Source of the DNA: Allolobophora icterica
Lineage: Eukaryota; Annelida; Clitellata; Crassiclitellata; Lumbricidae
Direction: 5' to 3'
NCBI GenBank assembly: GCA_963556255.1
Contig: OY744612.1
Coordinates: 23,175,232 to 23,239,231, forward strand
DNA: 64,000 nt
Shown in pieces: positions 32,437-44,600 of the stretch. The notes under the pieces are model-generated. The model did not search any database, had not been told where the DNA came from, and saw only the letters and a program-made list of their open reading frames with translations. A program made the translations under genes and the position numbers. Positions within the stretch are counted from its first letter, which is position 1. Every line of letters starts with the position of its first letter.

Positions 32437-32504
32437 GATCTGTAACAAGAAAGCAATATTCTGAAATAGGCTTTAAATATATGAATAGGCCTAACCTGAC
32501 CTAA

Positions 32505-32574
32505 CGCACTCTCGTAATGCCAGTACCTAGCCTGGAAAAAGGAAGAGGGCGATATCAATGGTGTGGGTTAGGAC
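32505..32574. repeat. Right arm of the 70-bp inverted repeat, abutting a LINE
   Basis: This is the exact reverse complement of 32031-32100. The LINE at 32575 begins immediately after it, so its right edge coincides with the LINE 5' junction. Confidence 0.95.
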
Positions 32575-34130
32575 AATACCCATTGCTCATCTCTTTAATC
32601 TTTCTCTAGCTCACTCCTTCGTTCCTCCCCAGTGGAAAATAAGTAGAATTTCTCCTGTTCCTAAGATTGCAAACCCTCTCTCTGAAGCAGATTTTAGGCC
32701 TATTTCTATAACTCCTATCCTCTGTCGCATCATTGAAAAGCAAATAGTCATTCGTTTCTTTTATCCTATTCTAACAAATCCTATTCTAAATCAACCTTTC
32801 TCTGATCAATTTGCATTTCGCCCCACTGGTTCTACATCTGCAGCCTTAATAGCCCTAACTCATCATGTCACTCATATGCTAAGCTCTAACCAGTATGTTC
32901 ACTTGATTTCCTTAGATTTCTCTAAGGCATTTGATTCCATAAGTCATAATCACTTAGCAAAATCCCTCTCCAACTTGCCAATACCTGATAACATCTATAA
33001 TTGGTCAATTAATTTCTTAGAAGGCCGACAACATTGTACTAAATTCCAGGATGAATTATCTACTTTAATCCATATTAATGCCAGCATAGTTCAAGGCTCA
33101 AGTACAGGTCCTACACATTTCATTGTTTCCATATCAAGCCTTAAAACTTTACATCCTCAAAATATTCTTATGAAGTACGCTGATGACAGCTATCTCTTAA
33201 TACCTTCCTCTAATAGTTCATCCATAACCTCTGAATTAGAGCACATTGAGTCTTGGGCCAAAACTTGTAACCTGAAATTAAATCATAGTAAAACGTATGA
33301 AATGATTTTACACAGACCCAGAGGGAAGTTTACTAATATAAACGCACCTTTATCCACCCCTGGACTCGTTAGAGTGTCTCATTTATCCATCTTAGGAGTT
33401 ACTACATCTGACAATTTAAACATTTCTAATCATGTTAATCGAATTTGTAGTCAGGCCCGCCGCTCCATATATGCTATTCGCACCTTAGTAGCTCACGGTC
33501 TACAAGGACCTTGCCTATATGATGTGGTTAGAGCAACTATCCTCTCACGAATATTGTATGCTTCTCCTGCCTGGTGGGGATTTACTAACCAAAGTGATCG
33601 GGATAAGCTATCTTCAATCATAAGACGACTTATGAGAGGACATTACTTACCTGAAGACAACCCTTCCTATGCTCAACTCTGTCAATCAGCTGATATCCGT
33701 CTCTTCTTAGCCATAAGCTTTGATGGTCATGTCCTTCATGGTCTATTGCCTCAAATTAAATCGACCGGTTACCTGTTGCGCCCCAGAGGCCATAATCTTA
33801 CTCTACCTCGTTCTGATAATCTGATTAGAAAAAGCTTTATTATTAGGATGCTTTCTGATGTTGTTTAATTAGTAAAACTTCTCAAATTCTGCTACCCTTT
33901 TCAGATAATAGTAACTATTATAGATTTAAATTTTCTCTCTTGTTATGATGCTTTGATTTAGTGTTATTAGTAATTTTCTACTTTTAAAAATTTAAATGTA
34001 TACTCTTTTTTTTTCAAATATTATTATCTTCTTATTACTTCTATGTTTTATATTTTTCTATACTTGTTCACCAATGTGCGGTTCGCTTTTGGTTTATCAA
34101 TAAAGAATATTAATAATAATAATAATTAAC
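32575..34130 (+). mobile_element. 5'-truncated LINE with open reverse transcriptase frame
   Basis: A frame continues to 33868 and encodes about 430 residues of a Jockey-superfamily reverse transcriptase: FRPISITPILCRIIEKQ, FAFRPTGSTSAALIALTHHV, SLDFSKAFDSISH, then the YADD active site (MKYADDSYLLIP), the thumb and the C-terminal ASPAWWGF region. The conserved QG...P block is present (VQGSSTGP). The endonuclease half is absent, as expected for 5' truncation. A 3' untranslated tail of about 260 bp ends in (TAA)n near 34127. The frame has no stop, so insertion is recent. Confidence 0.88.
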
Positions 34131-34420
34131 CACTGTCTCAGTTTCAGGATACTCTGCTCTTCACAGAGAAATATTACCTGCATTCTGTAAAAATTGTAGT
34201 GCTATAGCATTATTTCTTTAAATTGAATAAGTTCCCAAACATAAAAAACTTGTGTTTCAACTGTAATTTTGTGATGGAAAATATCACGAAAGCAAAATGA
34301 TATTGAGCAGTGCTTTTTCAGCCGGAACGCACCGAAACGGTGTTCCGGCACCTTTTTTCAGGTGCTAAAAAATAATTTATTTAGTAATAATAATCTTCGT
34401 TTTTAATATTTTCAAACTGA

Positions 34421-34970
34421 CAATTACGCAGTGTGATTACAAATCAGTATGAACGGATGATCACAAGTTATTACAGGAGTCGAATTTAACTGTATATGGA
34501 AGCCTTGCAAGGCAGCCTTGCAAGTCCTACATCTCATTTTCACAAACGCGCCATCTCGCGAATGATAAGCTGAGTAGTAAGAAGAATAGTAATTATCATG
34601 GAGTCTGAATAGAAACAACAGTATTGGCTGGGACTAAGATTACTAATCTTAGTCCCAGGTATTGGTACTTGATACTCCTCGTTACGATTAAGCAGCGGTT
34701 AAATCTGGGACTAAATCTGGGGGGTCCATAGAGTAGTGGTAACATCACTGGCGTGAAGAGCAAGAGGTAGCGGGATCGCTTCCCGCAACCCTCCCAAATT
34801 TAGGTCCACTCAGCCTTTCATTCGCGAGATGGCGCGTTGTTAAAATGAGATGTAGGACGTGATAGGCGCCTTGCATGGCTGCCGTGTACAGTTAAATTCG
34901 ACTCCTGTAATAACTTGTGATCATCCGTTCATACTGATTTGTAATCATACTGCGTTATTGTCAATTTGAA
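34421..34970. mobile_element. Fold-back element with about 155-bp arms and a tRNA-like centre
   Basis: Left arm 34421-34577 pairs with right arm 34808-34970 (shared, inverted: TTATTACAGGAGTCGAATTT, GATGATCACAAG, CGCCATCTCGCGAATG). Both outer sides carry TAATAAT-rich sequence. The loop contains a perfect hairpin GGGACTAAGATTA/TAATCTTAGTCCC at 34630-34656 and the tRNA-like segment 34719-34794. No coding capacity. Confidence 0.75.
34719..34794 (+). tRNA. tRNA-like sequence, possibly Phe(GAA)-derived
   Basis: A 76-nt segment with a 7-bp acceptor stem (GGGGGGT with ACCCTCC, one G-T pair), a 5-bp T stem GCGGG/CCCGC closing the 7-base loop ATCGCTT, and an anticodon arm CTGGC-GTGAAGA-GCAAG whose loop has T before GAA. 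The A-box-like part TAGAGTAGTGGTAA is present but the D stem does not pair well and one anticodon-stem pair fails. I read it as a tRNA pseudogene or SINE head inside a fold-back element, not a functional gene. Confidence 0.4.
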
Positions 34971-34994
34971 GATTATTATTATTATTATTATTAA

Positions 34995-35500
34995 GATTTA
35001 GTAATCTTAGTCCCAGGTTAAATGAGGCCATAGTATGTGTCATACATAACGGAATTTCGAGAGAAAAATCTCGCGCCTGATGTTATATCACTTCGGTTTC
35101 GCTAAATTGTAAAACTGCACAATTACAGTAACTTATGTGATCTTTGCTATACGTTCTTTTGCATATGTTCTATCGCCGATATTAAGTTTACGTGTTGTTT
35201 ACATTAGAAAAGTCAAGCATAGAGGTACATGTATATTATAAATTTATATTATATCTCATTGGAGTCAAGTCAAAACCCTCCAGCAAACAGGTAAGTAAGT
35301 ATGTATGTACGAATGCACATTATGTATAATATACATATTATGTGCATACATACATACATACATACATACTTACTATACATATGTTATATCACAGTATAAA
35401 TAATTACATGTATGTATGTATATATGTGACCTCCCTCCAAGGCGCTGGAACGTCGTTGAGAGGTGTCTCATGAGGTTTCTTAGCATCTCAAGTAAGGTAG
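34995..35500. repeat. Intergenic spacer with TACA/TATG microsatellite
   Basis: An ACATACATACAT run and mirrored TGTATGTA words at 35296-35425 make short imperfect hairpins. Otherwise no gene recognised. Confidence 0.5.
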
Positions 35501-35514
35501 GCCAAAGCTGTACA

Positions 35515-36225
35515 GCGGACGTTACAATGCGGACTTAACAAGACGAGTTGGTCGAAATCGATTCCAAACTTGGTTGAACGAGCTACTTCAGCTGATGGAC
35601 CTAATTTTGGAAAAGCATTTCCGCATCCGTTCGTTTTGCCTAATATAAATGGTTTGGACGATAGTACTATCTCAGTGGACACTATAACAGCTTTTAAGAA
35701 GAAGCTAGGAAAACTGGGCTATTAAGAGTTCGAGGTAAATTTGCAGTGGTTCTAACACAGACTACACGTCTTCTGAACCACTTAAAACCCTTGTTATGTT
35801 ATGTTATGTTATGTTAAATATAAATATCCGAAACTTCTCAGCGTCACACAAAGCCATAGGCCTAAATAAATAGGCCTAGTGGAGATTAGAGTGCCGTATT
35901 TCGTAGACAGTCATGAAATCGAAGCAACGATTCAGAAGCACTTGGGCCACTACGCGATGGCCATGGTTTAATCTAGACACCTTGGGGGGGGGGAATTACC
36001 CCCCCCCCACGATTTATGTTTCCCTCCCAGAGGCCAGCAATATTTTAATGTAGACACCTTTTTGGGGGTGAACGAACTTCTACAGCTGATGGACCTAATT
36101 TTGGAACACCATTCCGCATCCTAAGCTAAGCCTCAACCCTACTGTGGAAGTTCGTTCAACCAAGTTGGGAATCGATTTAGACTTTAGAGCAACTCGTCTT
36201 GTTAAATCCGCATTGTATGATTTGT
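35515..36225. repeat. Dispersed repeat present twice in inverted orientation
   Basis: The phrases CAGCTGATGGACCTAATTTTGG and TTCCGCATCC recur near 35588-35630 and 36093-36122. AATCGATT, AACTCGTCTTGTTAA and TCCGCATTGTA recur inverted near 36165-36215 against 35525-35565. The two copies are partly scrambled relics of one repeat family. No coding capacity established. Confidence 0.5.
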
Positions 36226-36239
36226 ATCTCGATCCTTAG

Positions 36240-36425
36240 TCTAGCTATATGCTGCACCGGCTCCTTGGAAAGATCTTCCAAGAGATCTCCGCCAGTTTAC
36301 TCATCCTCGTATCTCGCCTGTTAATTTCACCTCTCTTCAGCTTGCACTCTCCTCCACTGATTTACACTCACGACTGAAAACAGCTCTTCAAGCCGATTCC
36401 ATTCCTGCCCCACCACACAACCACC
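36240..36425 (+). mobile_element. LINE reverse transcriptase C-terminal relic
   Basis: The plus strand reads PAPWKDLPRDLRQ-like and HSRLKTALQ-like words, the usual ending of Jockey/CR1-group LINE proteins. Short and degenerate; assignment rests on this pattern only. Confidence 0.4.
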
Positions 36426-36475
36426 ATCATCACCGATTGCCACCGTAGCACCTAGCTGTCTCCTCAGCTTAAGTC

Positions 36476-36546
36476 CAGACAATCACCATTGGCCACCCAG
36501 ACAATCGCCATTGGCCACCCAGACAATCACCATTGGCCACCCATTT
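36476..36546. repeat. 25-bp tandem repeat, three copies
   Basis: CAGACAATCACCATTGGCCA followed by CC repeats three times with single changes. Confidence 0.85.
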
Positions 36547-36855
36547 ATCCGATATTAATTTCCCATAGCCAGCGCCAACCTGTACATCGCAGGCGACGAG
36601 GCTTCGCACGTTCGGCTGTTTGCACATCCAGCCTTTGCACATCCGACCCTTCTTCATCACGTAGGCAGATCGATGGCCAGTCTTCTTCCTCGCCACATGA
36701 ACTTCCCTCCGACCGTGTATAGGCAAACGGTCAGCGTAGGCCACTGTTTATTTTTTTAGTTAGTTTGTCTGGGGAGGGGCAAGTTGAACAGAAACAGTCT
36801 TGATATATTTATGCCCTTACAGTGAATTGAATTACCCCAACTTCTCGGTTGTCAG

Positions 36856-37056
36856 CAGTGGCGGCGATCTTGTTTGACAGGTGGGGGGGGGACATGGGAC
36901 ACTTTTGAACTGATTTGGTCAATAAAGGTGAAAAAATTGTGTTGACCTTTTTTGGAGTTTCTTCAAAATTTGGGGGACAACTGTATAGCGTGTCCCCCCA
37001 CTGTTAAAGGTGGGGTCTTGTCCCCCTCGACCACCTCCGCGGGATAGCCGCTCATG
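36856..37056. mobile_element. hAT-like MITE, family C copy 1
   Basis: Begins CAGTGGCGGCGATCTTGTTT and ends GATAGCCGCTCATG; the interior carries TGTCCCCC tracts. It matches 57738-57915. Flanking octamers GTTGTCAG and GTTGACGA agree only partly. Confidence 0.7.
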
Positions 37057-38632
37057 GTTGACGATCCAGCACAATACACTACTGACAATCGGTGTCACAA
37101 ACACTTGAAAACATTTAGGCCAGGTTATATAACTGTGGTTGATGACTGGGCCGACAGCTTCGTTGATTGCAGCACCACTATAGACGGTTGCATGGTGTTT
37201 TACAAGTAATGAGCCTTGGACAGTTAGGTTGCATCGAACATCCTCAGAACAAATTCAAATAGTTAGCTAGGCCTTTGGTCTGGGCTGCAAACGAATTAGT
37301 CAGATTTTAATCAGATCTAAAAGTGCAAAAACAACATGTGCTATATAAATGCCCAACCATGATACACTACAATACATCTAGTCACCTTGGTACCATAGTT
37401 GCCAAGGAGCATTACATGGTTATAAGATACCTGCATTTATATAGCACCCCTATGTAATACTTAACCTTCAATCAATGTTACTCAATACACATGTAGTATA
37501 AAAAAAACACCACATAACCCTGTCAGCAGGCAAACATTGGGACTGTGTTGTCCCAACTTTGTCCAACTTTTCCCATTTTCCAACATCTCAGCATGTGTGA
37601 GATGGCTGGGTTTATTCAACAATAATTTTTTAATGTTTATTCATGTAATTGCTAAACTGTTAAAAGAGCTAATTCATTGTTCAGCAGATAAAATCAGATT
37701 AAAGCCAAATTTATGTGGCAGATGCTGACTAAAATAGAAAAATTTACATCATACAAAAATGATCACAAAAATATATATTATGCTATTAAAATCAGAGTCT
37801 TTGCAGGCAGACAAAAAGTGTTCTTCAGATGATGATCACAGACACATAAAACATTAGGGACTGTCAACAAACTATTAAAATGACTTGTTTCAATCGAGCG
37901 GTTTTTCAACAGGCGCAGGTTTTTGACCTACAAAGATGTATAAAAATATACACATTGCACTAAACACTACTCAAAAGTTCATAAAGGGCTCTAAATAAAT
38001 TCAGTGCTATCGAGAGGGTCATGAAAGGTGTTATATATAAATGGTTCATACACGTTATTACATCTTCAGATAAATATTATTGTTAATACACAGTAAATGT
38101 CAGATACCATTTGCAATATCTAGAAATTTATTTTAATTCTGAGACACTAAATCTTGTTCAGTTAAATAATAATAGGCTATTAACAATAATCATTTATTTC
38201 ATGAGTGATTATTTGGATCAGTTTTAGGCTAGCTCTGTTAAAACACTATAATTTAAAACTTAATAATTCCAGGTTATATAGCTTCAATTTCTGGCCAGCA
38301 TTCAATCCTGATGTGAGCTTTCTACTTGGACAGCTGCGTTTTGACAGCTGTTTGATTGAATAAACGAATATACAATAAACAATGGATAAAAACTACTGCC
38401 ACTAATAATAATAATTATGCTGATATGGGTACTGAATTATAACAGAGGTCAAACAAACAGTACTAATACTGAGCAAATAAAGTGAGATCTAGAGCCACGA
38501 TTGATAGTGTCAATGTTTCTGTTAAAATATGACGTTCTTGTGATAACAAAGTTGAAGGTAGAGTTATAAAAATCTCATTAGTTTTCAATTAATCAAATAA
38601 TTTCAAGTTTCACCTGATCTTAGCATGTTTCT
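37057..38632. other. No gene recognised; downstream of pyruvate kinase
   Basis: AT-rich sequence, probably including the 3' untranslated region of pyruvate kinase next to 38633. No repeat or RNA signature recognised. Confidence 0.35.
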
Positions 38633-41600
38633 TTACTTCTTTGGGGTCTGCATAAGTCGGACTGTGTCCGTACTTCCAGACCCAGCTTTGCTGCCACAAA
38701 CGAGAACTACAAGGCTTCCTGGTCTGATGATGTCTAGCTGCTCCCCAAACTTTATTGCAAACTGCAATCGGTTTTCAACATCCTTTTCCCACGGACTGGT
38801 CTTGGAATCTGTCACGTGCCATAAACACAATCTTTGCAAGAATTTCATCAGCTCCCGCTTGAATGAACCACCAAGAGCCGGCTCGGACCCTGTACAAGTC
38901 AGTTGTACACTCCACTGAGCCGCACACCAAAATAATCAAACTCTCCAACAACAATTTTGATCACTGCTCACTGTAGCCTCACAGCATCCAATGAATTACA
39001 AGCTCAATGATGTTCTGCAAAAAGGCATTTGCATGGCAGGATTTGGGAAGATTATTCAAGAGCAATGAAAGAATTCCTGCTTACTATCTTTGAGTTCAGT
39101 AACTTTAACCTATATGTAAGTGATGTTAACATTCACATAATATAAAACATTGGCAAGTAATAATTTGAGACATGTATACATAAACACCACAAATAAAATC
39201 TCTAAGACCAGCAATCAAAACTAAACTCAAAAACACTAAAGTAGCATATGGACTATAAAAGCAGTAAATATATTTGGCTACGATAGAGTGCAGTGAGGGA
39301 AAGATCTGTGGGTCTGTCGACTTAGACAAAAGAATCCCATTTGGGTGCTCTGTGCCAGTGAAGGAAAGTCACCTTTCCATACCATGGCCTCAAGTACATT
39401 CATGTCAATTGCTGGAACCTGACATGTTAACGGACTTGGTTACAACTTTAGCAGCATGGTCTTAAGCTCAGATAATCAATCTGCCGAGGTACAAAGGCGT
39501 AATTTGTGAGGGGTACAAGGGGTACTTGTACCCCCACTTTTTGGACTGGGGTAACGTACCCTTCACTTTTTAAACAATACCAATCAATATTTTATTATTG
39601 TGCCTTCCCAGAGATGGTCTTCATTCGAAAAGCGAAAGTGGAGAAGAAATAGGCACCCCCACTTTTTTTAGACCAAAGTTACACCCCTGCCGAGGCATTA
39701 CATTTATTGAGCAAATATGACACAGCAATTTAAGGATAAGATATCTCTTTTAATCAGTGCTCGAAATGGAAAATTTTACGAAACGGAACGCTAGTCAAAG
39801 ATATGGGAGCATTCACGTAAATTTCATAGTATTTTCCACAATAATTCATTTGACGAACCGGAACGGAAATGCTAATTCATTTGACGAACCGGAACGGCGT
39901 TCCGGTGCGTTCCGGTCCATTTCGAGCACTGCTTTTAATTGACTGGATCAGAGAGCAAGCAGGCTGAGATTGCTTGCATAGCAATGCAATCCAATAAAAT
40001 ATAGCTGCAGTGACGTAAGTTTGACATCAACAAACCCGGCAGCCATAAGATGTTATTAACACCATATACCATTGAATACATGGCAATACAGGTGTTGTGT
40101 TGAAAGTGGCACTTAACATGTTCCTTTCCTACGAATCCTAATAGAGAATTGTGAAGAAAGGTTAAGACATACCACCTGAGTAAAAGACGGGTATGATTCC
40201 CCTGTAAATACGTAACTGGCGAGCTACTTGTTCGTCCCTCGTAACCGCAAGAATCGGGCAGCGCGGACGAAAACTCGACAGCTGCTGTGCAGTCCTGCAA
40301 CAGAAAACTGGTATGTATATATCTGTGCCGTAGATGATGGCATAGGCTGATGAAAATGTTCAAAATCGGTAACTGTAATTGTAACATAGCATGGTACAGT
40401 TCATGGTACCTCTTAAGAGTTCCTTAGAGACGGATGTAGCACTGTGGTCTACTGAGTAAAAGACGGGTATGACTCCCCATCATTGTCTAATTAGTAGCGT
40501 GCTGGGTCTGTAATTCAGCGTTTGTGGGTCTGAGCCTCCTGCATGGACTCTGTCTAATGACCTGTACCGGCTGTTTACACATGCTTTTCTTGTGCCTCTG
40601 ATTCAGATAACTGAACTTGCCAAATAGGTGCAGTAAATAACTAGATAAAGAGGAGCATTCTCTAACCCAAGTGGGTTTTACATTTGAAAGACAAAAGTCG
40701 TCTTCCAAAGCCTTAACAACAAAACGATCGCATGGAATGCTGAAACACTTCTGCTCTGCCGGATCTTGATGAGACCTAGCCATTTCAGTATTAATTCCGT
40801 AATCTCCAGACAATTCTTGAAATCCCAACTAAAGGTAAAATAGAAATAAATGTGTAAAGGAGACTAGACCGACCTGCCAGTGACAGTCAACGTCACAATG
40901 GCAGCAGCCATTGTCTCAATCGATGCCTCCACTGCCGCTATGGCAGTCGTTTTACATGTTTCCGCTGGCTTAGCCGACAGTAGACGCAGTTCTTCAAACA
41001 GTTGCCTGTGGTAAATAGCGCTCTCTGCTTCTTTACAGATCTAGAAAGCAGAGCAGCATTCTTATGTTATTACAGCTATAACTCTGAGTGTTTCTTCAAA
41101 ATGCTCTACACTTGTGCAACTTAAAATCATACTGGAAATCTCTGATAACAAACACTATAATAATCAAGGGTGTCTGCAGATTGAGGAGGCATCCCCATTA
41201 ACCAGCAATTCCAGTGTGCACAACTGCCTGAATATGGTGTGTCTAGATGATAACAGAGTCAAGTCAAACAGAAGGCAAGTAACGTTTCATAATCTGTTAG
41301 TAATTAATGCAATAAAGTTCATAAGTTTTTGTAAATCTGTTGAAGCTGTATGTTAATTATCTATATGCCAATGGTTGGGAATTTGGAATGAGGTAACAAA
41401 CATGTAATGGATTAGCAATATTACTGGATGCTATTATGGGCCTCAGAAATAATAAGTAGCAGAGAGCAAAGTGCTGATGACCAACACTCATGTCTATGTT
41501 TAAATTCTTTAATCATTACATCAATTCTTCCTATGCAAAATTGCATTGTGTTTTGACCTTTGACTCTAGCCCTTATTAAAATGTATTTAACCTTCTAAAT

Positions 41601-44600
41601 AATGATCAAGGTGCTAGTTACCCGGCTCATTGTTTCAATGCAGACAACTGGAAATGAACCCTTGGCACTCTCTCCGGACAACATCACACAGTCCGATCCG
41701 TCAAGAACTGCATTCGCCACGTCAGACGCCTCCGCACGAGTTGGCCGTGATTTTTTAACCATGCTCTCAAGCATCTGCACACAACATGTGTTATAATACA
41801 ACATGTTGCAAGCAGCTTCAGGTGTATGCACATTTATGTATGTTAACCAGAAACTCATTACACTGTCATATTTTGGGATCACGTCAATCACCTTATAACA
41901 ATGGTATGTTACAATAAGTCTATTTTCTACACGTGAATTAATTTTGGAATCCATGTCTGTGACCAAGGTATCTCAGAATTCATGTTGTAACAAAGCATTT
42001 CAGGTATATGCATCTGAATATCTACTTAATGCCTTTAATGTCCCATTAAAGAGTGCTGAAACATGGCTAGCAGTTCTCAAACGCGCATCTTAAGTTTGGT
42101 TGAAATGTTTCTTGTGCATCAGCTGGAATAGTTCGAATTACCATGAACATTGTGCATCAGCTGGAATAGTTCGAATTACCATGAACACTGCTCCAGAAAA
42201 ATGGAACAAATGACAAGAAAACATGCCATGCTCAAGTCCCAGTTTGGAAGCGATGGACAATGTCCCCTGGGCTGCAGAACATAGTTATCATCGACCCCGC
42301 TTATTCTATCATCGACAGGGAGCCAATGCAGTGTTTCTCACAACAGCCACATATTCGCAAGAATTTGACAGGTTGACAAGTTGTCCACACTTTGGGCAGC
42401 ACAGTTGACTAGCATTTGATGTTTCAACAGGCCAGCATGGTCAACGTTACAACATTGCTAGTATGATTCATCAACAGAAAAACTTTTTATTCACTTACCT
42501 GCGTGGCACAGATAACAGACTTTCCAGCTCGAAGACATTTTCCGATCATCATCTTCTGTGCTATAAAGACTTTCTCTGTTGGAATTTCTGTGCCTAGGTC
42601 TCCGCGTGCAACCATGATGCCATCCGACGCCTCCAATATTTCATTAAACCTAGAAAATCCAACATCACGAAGACAGATAAACTCTGGAAGCGATAACTTC
42701 TGAACTGAGAAGATTTTGTGCCAGTAAAGTACAAAAAGAGCTTGAAGAGAAGTTGCGATAAAAGTGCAGCCAAATATTATGTACACTTTCAAACGCAGAT
42801 AGCCATAGATTTTAGCATGTGCAGTATAAATGTGGCCTCGTTCTGTCAAAAGAATTATTGCACAGTGCGGTTTTGCTCAGGAGACACTATCAGCTGATGC
42901 GAAACCTTGTCAATTCTATCTGCACTTTAGATTAGCCTTCCTGTCATCTTTCTTAATGCATCATTCTGTGATGAGCTGCCTCGCAACCTGCAACATTTCT
43001 AGGCCTATCTTTGCCTGTTTTCTGTCAGTGCATGAAATCAGTTTGATCATGGTTTTGTATTGTTTGTCAGGAGTGGCTCCGATGACACTATATAAATTTG
43101 AGATTAGATTTGTAATTACAATTTAAATGATGTAAGTGTCCATATGAGAATATAATTATTAGAAGCTGTTTCTAAAGTTTTACTTTCGGCAGCCGTCGTG
43201 TGTTTCGATCTTGGAGATGATCTTGATGTGCTTTCCTTTGTCTCCTAAGATGCTACGAATGGATCGAACACCTTCTGCACTCCGAATGAATGACGCAAAA
43301 ATTATATCGATCTGAAATCATCCAGAACAATGTCATCCCAAATAAACTTATGTCACAGACATGTTATATGAATCAAGAATAAGCCGATGTCCTGCACTTA
43401 GCTAATAAGTGGTGCTTTTGAAAAATGTAAAGTTTACGATATGAATATCGCTTTTGTTGTCATATGAAATGTAGCAGTAATTCTGATAAGCTCTTCAATT
43501 TTGAATGTTTCATTTACATAGAATAATTATTTAAATCGGTTAGAACACCACATATTTAACAAATTTGAGAGTTACTTTAACGGTTTTCATATGTATGCAT
43601 GATTGCATGTGTCTGAACACCTATGCAGAAGTTTTGTTATGTGAAGAACGTCTAGTTGAAATCATGTTGTGGAACAAAGTCTTACTGACCAACCCCAAAT
43701 CAACCTTAAAAGGCTCATGTACGTAACATATGCATGTATGTACGCAATAGCGTGTGTATCAACCCACTTAATACAGTACCTTTTTCACAAGCATTGGAAA
43801 ATCCCTTTACGAAAAAAGTCTTTTCACGCAAAAAATGAAGCCCCCACAAAATAACTAAAGAAACATGCTCCACTAAAAAGCATAAGTCCAGGTGTCCTTT
43901 CTTTTAAAGTGCCACTCTGTTAGATAGCCGTGCTTCAGCACCTTTTGAGGTTCATAAAAGGTGCTACATAGGTGTTCAGACACATGCAATCATGCATGCA
44001 TATGAAAACCGTTAAAGTAACTCTCAAATTTGTTAAATATGTGGTGTTCTAAATAATTATTCTATATAAATGAAACATTCAAAATTGAAGAGCTTATCAC
44101 AATTACTGCTACACATGTTTTGTGATGTTGGAGTTCAAGAAGAATGTTCAAGTTGTTTGAAACATAATGTAAATTGAGAACTCTGTCGAACTGATATAAT
44201 TGGTATGATCCATTTCGTTTGGGCTCTTCACCTTTTGTTTACAATTAGTGTTAGTTTTGCAACTGTCATGGGAGAAGATCACCACATTCAAAACCAGTCA
44301 ATTAATTCATGAAGTACAGAGATGATGTTAGATATACCGGTATACATTTGATACTTTTCCGATAACTGGAAAATCAGTCAGCAGGAGCAAAACACTAACA
44401 CTAGATGTGAAACACAATCATGTAAAAACATTCAATCCACAGAAATCATATCAGTTTTGTCACTGCCACAGAATCCCTCGTAAGACAGCATATTTATTTA
44501 CCAAAGTCAATTCAGACAGATATTTTCAAAACAAGAAAGGAAAGAACCTTACTCCATTTTCAATTCCGAACATGATGTCATCTTTGTCCTTCTCTGAGAC

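Noticed and set aside
34719..34794. Functional tRNA-Phe gene
   Set aside because: The D stem does not pair and one anticodon-stem pair fails; it is inside a fold-back element, so a pseudogene or SINE head is more likely.
35488..35682. 64-codon minus-strand frame as a gene
   Set aside because: It lies in a dispersed repeat present twice in inverted orientation and shows no domain.
36469..36744. 91-codon minus-strand frame
   Set aside because: It spans a 25-bp tandem repeat and has no recognisable domain or splice context.
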